NCBI RefSeq assembly: GCF_000741575.1
Contig: NZ_JGYV01000029.1
Location: 1 to 37,540, forward strand
Source: Bifidobacterium cuniculi
GTDB lineage: Bacteria > Actinomycetota > Actinomycetes > Actinomycetales > Bifidobacteriaceae
Direction: 5' to 3'
Length of the DNA stretch: 37,540 nucleotides
The position numbers were made by a program, and so were the translations under genes. The notes under the pieces are model-generated. The model was given only the letters and a program-made list of their open reading frames with translations. It had not been told where the DNA came from and did no database searches. This document shows positions 9,823 through 19,204 of the stretch, in pieces; position 1 is the stretch's first letter; every line of letters begins with the position of its first letter.

Positions 9823-9930
9823 TGACACATTTTTCGGGGCCCAAAAATTGTGTAGGTCTCTGGGCTGCACAATTTGAAATTGTGCAGCCCAGAAGGCTAC
9901 ACATTTTGTCAGCCCACAGAAAATGTGTAT
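9823..9930. repeat. Long imperfect palindrome, copy 1 of the CACRTTTTTCG family
   Basis: The centre is a perfect 16-bp inverted repeat around one base (9860-9875 and 9877-9892, starting CTGGGCTGCACAATTT). Outward come an imperfect AATTGTGTAGG / GGCTACACATTT pair and the outer ends GACACATTTTTC / AAAATGTGT. Closely related palindromes occur at 10833-10943 and 30340-30444. It lies between the divergent methyltransferase and endonuclease-like genes. It is the most diverged copy. Confidence 0.85.
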
Positions 9931-9988
9931 AGAAAGGCCGTCCGACCACATTGCCAAGGCAGGTTTGCAACACCGACAGTCGCTTTTT

Positions 9989-10822
9989 ATGGTGATGGCC
10001 ATGAACAGTTTTATGACAGACGAGGCAAGGAACCGCAGAAGCCTGGTCGTAAGAGACATCATTGCCAGGCTGCCGCACTTCCGCAGACCGCCCATCATCT
10101 CCCACGTTACGGCGCTCCAATACTGGGGATGTCCGCCTTACGGCAACAAGCTCGACACCAACTTGCTACACGTAGCGGTGAAGGAACGAAGGAAGAGGCC
10201 CTTCGCCGAAGGAGTCCAGCCCCATCTGTGGACTTCCCCTATGCCGGTCCACGAGGACAAGGGGTTCTTCGTCGTCCAGCCCGCAGTATGCCTGGCACAG
10301 ATGGCGAGCTACCTGAGCGAAGACGAACTGGTGCAGGTCGCATCCTCCTTTGCATGCCGCGACCGGTCGCGGCGCGTGGCGACGATGGCCGACCTCATCG
10401 CCTACGCAGAGCGCACCCCCAAGTTCCATGGACGATCGAAGATACTCCGCATGCGCCCATATCTCCTGGAGAATACCGATTCACCGCGGGAGGCACTGCT
10501 GGCCAAGTTCCTCATCGAAGCAGGCATCGGGCCGCTGGTGGCCAACTACCCCGTCAAGCTGGACGCCAGCTACTGCTACATCGACCTCGCCATCGTGAAC
10601 CTCAAGCTGGGGCTGGAATACCAAGGCGCCCACCATGCCGACGCGGAGCAGATGCGCCGGGACGCCGACAAACACAACCAGCTCATCAGGCGAGGATGGA
10701 GAATCATCTATGTCACGGCCAAGGACTTCGAGCATCCCTATAAGGTGCAGCAGTTCCTCCTGACGGTAAGGGGTGCCATCGCGCACCAAGCTCACCTGTT
10801 GGGGTTGAAAGAGGCCACCTGA
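9989..10822 (+). CDS. Predicted endonuclease-fold protein (PD-(D/E)XK/Vsr-like C-terminus)
   Basis: A protein of about 277 residues. The C-terminal third carries YIDLAIVNLKLGLEYQGAHH followed by DADKHNQLIRRGWRIIYVTA. An Asp strand, an E-x-Q-G strand and a following helix match the Vsr/PD-(D/E)XK nuclease layout seen in actinobacterial 'endonuclease domain' (DUF559-like) proteins. The N-terminal two thirds (HVTALQYWGCPPY, then TMADLIAYAERTP) resembles the transcriptional-regulator-like part of such proteins. No partner gene is adjacent, and the gene sits alone between two related palindromes. No strong ribosome binding site is seen; ATGs at 9989, 9995, 10001 and 10013 are all possible. Function in defence or DNA repair is inference. 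Confidence 0.75.
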   Translation: MVMAMNSFMTDEARNRRSLVVRDIIARLPHFRRPPIISHVTALQYWGCPPYGNKLDTNLLHVAVKERRKRPFAEGVQPHLWTSPMPVHEDKGFFVVQPAVCLAQMASYLSEDELVQVASSFACRDRSRRVATMADLIAYAERTPKFHGRSKILRMRPYLLENTDSPREALLAKFLIEAGIGPLVANYPVKLDASYCYIDLAIVNLKLGLEYQGAHHADAEQMRRDADKHNQLIRRGWRIIYVTAKDFEHPYKVQQFLLTVRGAIAHQAHLLGLKEAT

Positions 10823-10832
10823 GGTCCCACCG

Positions 10833-10943
10833 CTTGACACATTTTTCCAACCTGAAAAATTGTGTAGGCTTCTGGGCTGCACAATTTCAATTTGTGCAGC
10901 CCAGAAGCCTACACAATTTCCCGACCGCCAAAAATGTGTCAAG
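10833..10943. repeat. Long palindrome, copy 2 of the CACRTTTTTCG family
   Basis: Outer 14-bp arms match perfectly (10833-10846 CTTGACACATTTTT with 10930-10943). The inner stem is perfect over about 28 bp (10857-10884 with 10892-10919, AAATTGTGTAGGCTTCTGGG- outward to inward). The outer and inner stems are separated by unpaired CCAACCTG / CCCGACCGCC. It lies 11 bp after the stop codon of the endonuclease-like gene and could terminate it. Confidence 0.88.
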
Positions 10944-11005
10944 AGCATGCCATGGATGACCGGCTAGAGACAGGTTGATTGGCCGGGGAGAGGAGACAAG
11001 GCCCC

Positions 11006-11575
11006 CTACTCCTCAAAAGCCTTCACGAAGGGAACCTCCCTCGCCTGGCCGTCGGGCGACACCACGTGGATGGTGTCGCCGGCCGAGCCCACCAGGGAGG
11101 CGATGGCCACCACCTGGGCGCCTTGGGCATCCACGATCCCGAAGTCCAGGCCCAGCTCGTTGCCGTTCCTCAGGGTAACCAAGGAGGAGGTCTGCACATA
11201 CGACTTCTGGGAAAGCCACGAATCCACCAGCACCACGCGCTTGCCCTCGATGGACGGCCCCTTGGTCGCCGGGTACACGAAGTCCATGACGAACCCGTCC
11301 AACACCTCGCCGCGCGAGGTGGCGGCGGCCATGATGGCGCACACAATCGGCACGGAGGCCGCCGTCAGGGCGCCCACCGCGTCGAAGTCCTCCACGGAGT
11401 ACCCCTGCTCCTCCAGGGTGTCGAGCATCACGTGCCCGATCAGCGCCGCACCCTCATGGTCGAAGGTCACGGCGGACAGCTCGGAGAACGGCTTGTCCTG
11501 CATCTGCCGCTCCAGCATGGCGTGCAGGCGGTCCTTCGGTTCCATCATCATGAGTGTCTTGCGGAAATCGTCCAT
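11006..11575 (-). CDS. Phosphoribosyltransferase-like protein
   Basis: A 189-residue protein laid out like a type I phosphoribosyltransferase of the orotate type: a helical hood (DRLHAMLERQ), a SAVTFDHEGAALIGHVML strand-helix, AVGALTAASVPIVCAIMAAA, and a GKRVVLVDSWLSQKSYVQTS stretch where the PRPP-binding loop should be. In active enzymes this loop carries two adjacent acidic residues followed by T-x-G-x-S/T. Here only one Asp is seen and the Thr/Gly pattern is gone, so catalysis is doubtful; a binding or regulatory role is possible. The ATG at 11575 was chosen as the first plausible start; the open frame beyond it crosses the divergent gene. The intergenic gap to that gene is 67 bp. Confidence 0.65.
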   Translation of the reverse strand: MDDFRKTLMMMEPKDRLHAMLERQMQDKPFSELSAVTFDHEGAALIGHVMLDTLEEQGYSVEDFDAVGALTAASVPIVCAIMAAATSRGEVLDGFVMDFVYPATKGPSIEGKRVVLVDSWLSQKSYVQTSSLVTLRNGNELGLDFGIVDAQGAQVVAIASLVGSAGDTIHVVSPDGQAREVPFVKAFEE

Positions 11576-11642
11576 GGAGCCCACACTACACGATGGCGTA
11601 CAGTAGTCGTTGAGAAGTTCACCCGGGATCCGAGGAGTCCTC

Positions 11643-12874
11643 ATGAATCTGTTCCTTGCCGTGCTGGTCGTGGTGGCGGCGGCCGTGCTGACGATCATGG
11701 TCAGCCGCTTCTTCTTCGGCGCGCCCGACTCCCGGGCAGCCGCCGACTCCCCCACGGTCGACGTGACGACGCTGACCCACCGCACCATCGTGTCCGCCGC
11801 GCTGACCATCGTCGTGCTCCTCCCCCTGGCCGTCGGCACCATCGTAGACGTGCCCGACTGGATGACGACGCCGTGGCTGCAGGCGATCCTCATCACGCCG
11901 GTGATGTTCTACGGCGGCGCGCCCATCCACACGGCCGGCTGGGCCGCCGCCCGTCGCCGCGACCCGGACATGGACTCGCTGGCCTCCTTGGGCACCATCG
12001 CCGCGTACGCGTACTCGCTGGTGGTGTGCGTGGCCGACGACGCGCTGCCCGAAGGCATGCGCGGCGCCTACTTCGAGGTCGCCGGCGTGATCGTCACGCT
12101 GGTGTTGTTCGCCCAGCTGACGATGCAGCTGTGGCTGCCGACGCGCACGGCCGTGCCGCTGCAGACCACAGTGAACCGCTTCTCACGTGTCTTCGTGCCC
12201 GTCGTCATCCTCATCGCGCTGTGGACGATGGCGCTGTGGCTCATCTTCGGCACGCCCGCGCAGGCGCTGCTCATGGCGGTCAGCGTGCTGATCATCGCCT
12301 GCCCGGCGGCGCTGGGATGGGCGGCGCCGCTGTCGGCGGCGGCCGCACTGGAGAACGCGAAACGGCACGGCATGGCGGTGCATACGATCGCCGTACTGCA
12401 GGTAGCGGCGCGCACGCGTACGATCGTGACGGACGCGTGCGCGCCGGCCAGCTGCCGGCGGACCTGGGCATCGACGTCGTGACGACGGACCTGCACGACA
12501 CCGCGCAGGCCGTTGCGCTGGTGCAGGCGCAGGAGCGGCCGGTGCTGCTCGTCTCCGACGGCAGCGAGGATGCGGCGGTGCGGCAGGCGGCGACCGCTTC
12601 GGTCGTGGTGGGCGACGCGGACGACGCCGACGTGACGTCGACGCACATGTGCGTCGACGAGCTGGTGCACCTGTCGCAGGCGATGATGCGCAACATCCAC
12701 TCCAGCCTGGCGTGGGACTTCGTCTTCAACATCGTCGGCCTGCCGCTGGCGGCCGGCGTCCTCTACCCCTTCACCGGCTGGATGCTCAACCCGATGATTG
12801 CCGGCGTGGCGATGGTGCTGTCGGTGGTGTGCGTGTTCCTCAACTCGCTGCGGCTGCGGCGCGCCAGGATCTGA
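11643..12874 (+). pseudogene. Gutted P1B-type (copper-like) ATPase lacking catalytic domains
   Basis: The membrane parts are clear relatives of CopA-type pumps: GWAAARRRDPDMDSLASLG, then AYFEVAGVIVTLVLFAQL, then VSVLIIACPAALGWAAPLS (CPC reduced to CPA), and finally MRNIHSSLAWDFVFNIVGLP with GVLYPFTGWMLNPMIAG. The actuator domain with TGE is missing between VLFAQL and FSRVFVPVVI. The DKTGT site and nucleotide-binding domain are missing after RTRTIVTD, and the GDGxND hinge reads SDGSED. The frame also shifts near 12430: the first frame stops at 12482 and the second runs to 12874. The ATG at 11643 follows GAGGAG. Every catalytic element is lost while most helices remain, so it cannot pump ATP-dependently. 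Confidence 0.82.
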
Positions 12875-12883
12875 CTGTCCCCG

Positions 12884-13000
12884 CCGCACCATAAGGGGGC
12901 ACCGGCCTTGCTATAAGGGGCACGACATGCCGGCGAACGGTGAACGTTCGCCGGCATGTCGTGCCCCTTATAGCAAGGCCGGTGCCCCCTTATGGTGCGG
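12884..13000. terminator. 117-bp palindrome with perfect 56-bp arms between convergent genes
   Basis: Bases 12884-12939 are the exact reverse complement of 12945-13000, around the loop GTGAA. It begins 10 bp after the ATPase remnant's stop and ends 18 bp before the clpB stop, so it can serve as a bidirectional terminator. Each arm contains two spaced copies of a related motif (CATAAGGGGGCAC and TATAAGGGGCAC), which on the other strand read GTGCCCCCTTATG and GTGCCCCTTATA, close to the GTGCCCGCTTTAA of the edge arrays. No T run accompanies it. Confidence 0.9.
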
Positions 13001-13018
13001 AAGAGCGGCCGGGTGGCC

Positions 13019-15718
<2,700 letters not shown>

Positions 15719-15823
15719 AGAGTTCCTCCATACACACGCCGGGGCTGCGGAAGCGCTGCGCGCCGGCGGTTGTCGTTCTGTCTGATATGGTCAACCAGCA
15801 GCCCGGCCAGGTTATTCCCAAAA

Positions 15824-15844
15824 CTTGAGCGAGATTCACTCAAG
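15824..15844 (-). promoter_or_regulatory. HAIR operator (HspR binding site) upstream of clpB
   Basis: CTTGAGC-N7-ACTCAAG at 15824-15844 matches the known HAIR consensus CTTGAGT-N7-ACTCAAG with one mismatch. HspR represses clpB and dnaK heat-shock operons in actinobacteria, including bifidobacteria. The site is 105 bp from the clpB start, where a repressed promoter would be expected. HspR itself is not encoded in this window. Confidence 0.85.
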
Positions 15845-15915
15845 TTTTGACCCCCGGCGACAGGCAACCTGTCCGACGAATCATCCACCGCCATTGTGCG
15901 CCCGAAACGACAAAC

Positions 15916-15940
15916 GGCTGCCCGCTTTCAGCGGACAGCC
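15916..15940 (-). terminator. Stem-loop after the FAH-family gene
   Basis: GGCTGCCCGCT (15916-15926) pairs with AGCGGACAGCC (15930-15940) with one mismatch and a TTC loop. On the minus strand it is followed by GTTTGTCGTTT, a moderately T-rich tail, 33 bp after the stop codon of the FAH-family gene. Confidence 0.7.
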
Positions 15941-15973
15941 ATGTACGGGAGGAAGTGTTATGCGTGCCTCATC

Positions 15974-16792
15974 TCAGCCCTGAACGACCACGTTGCGCAG
16001 GTCGCCGAGGCCCTCGACGCGGACCACGGCTTCGTCACCGGGGTGCAACGCACCCGAGGCATACGGCGTGCCGGTGAGGATCACGTCGCCGGGCAGCAGC
16101 GTGGAGAAGCTCGAGATGAAGGCGATCTGCTCGGGGATCGAGTGGATCAGGTTCGCGGTGGTGCCGGACGCCTCGGGCACGTCCTCGCCATTGAGTGTGA
16201 AGGAGATGTGCGCATCGGAGGAGTCGAACTCGTCCTTCGTCACGATCCACGGACCCAGCGGGCAGGAGGTGTCGAAGCCCTTGGCTCGCGTCCACATCGG
16301 ATCGCCCTGCTGCAGGTCGCGCAGGGTCACGTCGTTGACGCAGGTGAAGCCCAGCACGTAGTCCAGCGCCCGCTCCGCCGGCACGTCCTTGGCCACGCGG
16401 CCCATCACCACGGCCACTTCCGGCTCGAAGTTCATGTCCTGCGAATAGCTCGGATACACGATCGGGTCGTCCGGACCGATCACCGACGTGGACGGCTTCA
16501 TGAACACCACCGGCTTGGCCGGCGCATGCTCCACCGTGGACTGGCCGTGCTCGAACATGAACTGCGCATGCGCCTCGTAGTTCTTCGCCAGGCCGTAGAC
16601 CTTGGAGGGAATCACCGGGGAGAGCAGGCGCACGCCGTCGGCGTCGAGCGGGATGCGCTCGCCCGTGGGGCTCACCTGACCGATCAACGGGTGGCCGTCG
16701 AGCACCACGAGGTAGTTGAGGCCGTCTGAGGCGTCCTTCTGGACGAAGGCGTACTGGGGGGTATCATTCCTGGAAAAACGTGCAAGTCTCAT
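15974..16792 (-). CDS. Fumarylacetoacetate hydrolase (FAH) family protein
   Basis: A 272-residue protein with the FAH catalytic core. IPSKVYGLAKNYEAHAQFM starts the domain, KPVVFMKPSTSVIGPDDPI and the metal-binding FEPEVAVVMG follow, then VLGFTCVNDVTLRDLQ, AKGFDTSCPLGPWIV, and LLPGDVILTGTPYASG near the end. The family includes hydrolases and decarboxylases of 2-oxo-acids and oxaloacetate; the substrate cannot be assigned from sequence. The ATG at 16792 matches the usual N-terminus MRLARF, although no clear ribosome binding site is seen. The helix-turn-helix gene starts upstream on the same strand and ends 10 bp before this start, so the two may form one operon. Confidence 0.88.
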   Translation of the reverse strand: MRLARFSRNDTPQYAFVQKDASDGLNYLVVLDGHPLIGQVSPTGERIPLDADGVRLLSPVIPSKVYGLAKNYEAHAQFMFEHGQSTVEHAPAKPVVFMKPSTSVIGPDDPIVYPSYSQDMNFEPEVAVVMGRVAKDVPAERALDYVLGFTCVNDVTLRDLQQGDPMWTRAKGFDTSCPLGPWIVTKDEFDSSDAHISFTLNGEDVPEASGTTANLIHSIPEQIAFISSFSTLLPGDVILTGTPYASGALHPGDEAVVRVEGLGDLRNVVVQG

Positions 16793-16802
16793 ACGTGCCA
16801 GT

Positions 16803-17279
16803 CTACGCGCCAGGATGCACCTCGGACTTGTCCAGTTGTTCGAGACGGGAGGAGAGGTCCAGCACTTGGCGCTCCAGCTCGTCGATACGGCGTACTTGCT
16901 GGTAGATCAGCAGGTCACGGATGTCGCCCTGCTCCCCCGTCAGCACCGGCTCGCCGGCCAACGGTGCCTTGCCCGGCGAGAACGGCGTAGTGCCCGGCGC
17001 AGTCCGGGCCGAACGCGGCTTGCGCACCGTGGGCACGCCCATCGCCTTGCGCCAGCGCGCGATGGCGCATTCGATGCGCTTGTAGCCGATGAGCGACGGG
17101 TCCAGTCCCGCCTCGCGGAACAGGCTCACCGGCGAGACGCCCTCGCCGTAGCGTTCCACGCAATAGGCCTTGAAGGCCTCGGTGTACGTGATGCGTCGCG
17201 CCGTGGCATCCGCCACCGCCGGCAACGTCTTGAGATATGCGACCTCTTCGGCACTGAACGTGCCGCCCCCGCTGGTCAC
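16803..17279 (-). CDS. Helix-turn-helix domain protein with C-terminal coiled coil
   Basis: A 158-residue protein. The N-terminal half (FSAEEVAYLKTLPAVADA, then RITYTEAFKAYCVERYGEG and SPVSLFREAGLDPSLIGYKR) is a helical domain resembling the HTH part of transposase-like or phage-like proteins in actinobacteria. A Pro/Thr/Arg linker follows, then a heptad-like helix (IDELERQVLDLSSRLEQLDK) suggesting dimerisation. The GTG start at 17279 follows AGAAGGAG by 7 bases. No transposase catalytic gene is next to it, so it is probably a stand-alone DNA-binding protein. Its target is unknown. It sits between the pilus locus and the FAH-family gene. Confidence 0.7.
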   Translation of the reverse strand: MTSGGGTFSAEEVAYLKTLPAVADATARRITYTEAFKAYCVERYGEGVSPVSLFREAGLDPSLIGYKRIECAIARWRKAMGVPTVRKPRSARTAPGTTPFSPGKAPLAGEPVLTGEQGDIRDLLIYQQVRRIDELERQVLDLSSRLEQLDKSEVHPGA

Positions 17280-17503
17280 TGGCTTGCTCCTTCTGCTTGT
17301 CGCGTGGTTGGGCCGTGCGCCCCGGTGCCCCCACTGCCACGCATTGTCCTGGGTTTCCTTGGTTCGTGGGCTTGGATATGGGTAGACGCCCCCCCGAGCG
17401 ACGGGAGGGCGGCGCGGGGTGCCGGACAGTCGGTTTGATGGCGTCGGCGGACCGGAGATAGGAGCCCACCGGTGCGAAAAGAGTCCGGCACGTGTGTGCA
17501 ATC

Positions 17504-18962
17504 TCAGCCGCGCAGCTGGCGCTTGAGGCTGTTGGAGCGCACGGCGATCAGGGCCGCGGCGCCGCCTAGCAGCAGCGCCATGACCACGAGCATGATGATG
17601 CCCGCAGCACCGGTGAGCGGCAGCTGGGTCACGGACTTCACGTTCTTGACGGTGTAGGCGTCATCATCGCCCTTCTGAAGCAGGCCCCAGGCGTCCGTGC
17701 CGAAGGTGACGTTTCCGTCGGCATCGATCGTGACGGTGAATTCAGGCTGCACGTTCTGGAGGTAGCCTTCCGGGACCTTGGTCTCCTTGACGGTGTAGGT
17801 GCCGGCGGCCAGGCGAGTGAAGCTCACCTTGCCATCCGTTCCGGTGGTGACGACGCTGTCCTTGTAGTCAGCGTCGATGTTGTCACCGGAGATGGTGAAC
17901 TCGGCACCGGCCAGCGCATTGCCGTCGGCATCGGTCTTGGTGAAGTCGAAACCGTAGGAGTTGAGCTTGACCGGGGTGCCATCCGCAATGAACTCAGTGG
18001 TGTTGGGGGGCGACCGAGGCGGTGTTCGTGTACTCGTTCACTGCCTGCTCGTTGACCGTGGCGTTGTAGGTGACCTGGACGGTCTGGCCGTCCTTGCCCT
18101 TGACATCGCCGAGGTCGATGATGGTCTCGGTCTCGCCGTTCGCGTTCGTGGAGGAGGTCACGGTGAAGTCGGCATACGGCTCACCGTTGATGGTGACGCC
18201 GAAGCCGCTCTTGTCCGTGGGCATGTCGAGGCCCTTGGAGGCAACGTCCTTGATCTTGTAGGTGAAGGGGTCGTTGCCTGCAGTGCCGGGGATCACGGAG
18301 GTGATGACATAGCCGAGGACATCGCCCTGGGTCACCGTGCCGTTGATGTCACCCGACACGGTCTTGCCGGGCTTGGATGGCTCAGTGGGCTTCGCGTATG
18401 CGACGCCAAGGGTCTGGCCGTTGAACTGGTCGTACACCTTGCCGTCATGCTCGATGGCCGTGCCCACCAGGATCGGGGCACCGGCGGAATCGATGATCAG
18501 GTAGTAACCGGGAGTCAGGTTCTCCAAGAGGGCCGCCCCATCCTTGCCGGTGGCAGTCGCCGCGGCATCAGGCTTGCCCGTGGCCTTGGACAGTTCCTCG
18601 GCAAACCGGCGCAGCTTGGCGCCGTCCGTGGTCTCGTTGAGCGTGGTCATGTACGCCAAGACATTGCCCTTGTATGCATCCGGGATGGTGTCCGGCGAGA
18701 TGGCCGTCGTGGCGGCCTCGGCGATGCTGGGCGAGGTCCACGTGGCCTGGTTGAAGTCCACGGAGGTGACCTCGTCACCCGTGAGGACTTCGTTCACGTA
18801 GGTACCCAAGGGATAGGCGGTGAAGGTACGGCCGCTGACATCGCCCGTGATGGTGATCGTATTGGCACTGTCCGCCGCGTTGGCCGACGTGGCGCCGATT
18901 GCCAGGCCGCCGAGCATGGTGGCCGCGGCGGCGACACCGGCGAAGATTCGCTTGAGGTTCAT
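17504..18962 (-). CDS. Major pilin of a sortase-dependent pilus, frame broken at a G6/C6 tract
   Basis: The first frame starts at ATG 18962 (AAGGAAA upstream) with a Sec signal peptide cut near residue 29 (TSANA-ADS). It contains a pilin-like VAYAKPTEPSKPGK segment with a candidate Lys for isopeptide linking, and stops at 17994. The rest lies in another frame and holds a Cna-B-like domain with an E-box (YTVKETKVPEGY), the sortase signal LPLTG, a membrane helix and the basic tail NSLKRQLRG. The frames meet at the six-G run 18005-18010. One base fewer or two more would give VAP(P)NTTEFIADGTPVKL and a protein of about 485 residues. It is the shaft subunit that sortase C would polymerise. Either slippage-based switching or sequence error could explain the break. 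Confidence 0.85.
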
Positions 18963-19204
18963 GGTGCGTGTTTCCTTCTCTGTGTTGTTGTCCGGTCGCT
19001 TGGCGGATGCCTTGCGACCGGGCGGCGTGGTCACGTTCTTGCGAACGCCTGTTGCGCAATGTCCCCTTGAAATGCTCCGAGCCATTGCACGACATCTTGT
19101 GGTTATCCGGTCCATCCCGGGGGATGGAGGGGGAATCCGCGGCCCCAGAGGGGCGGAGAGAGAAAGGGGTTGCCTGGTTCTGCGGCCGCGGAAGTCTTAT
19201 GGGG

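Noticed and set aside
10979..11642. Plus-strand open frame upstream of the ATPase remnant continuing its second frame
   Set aside because: This part is antisense to the PRTase-like gene and has no P-type ATPase resemblance; only the part after about 12430 is real.
16803..17279. Insertion-sequence OrfA
   Set aside because: HTH resemblance only; there is no OrfB/DDE gene, no terminal repeats and a normal ribosome binding site. Kept as a stand-alone HTH protein.
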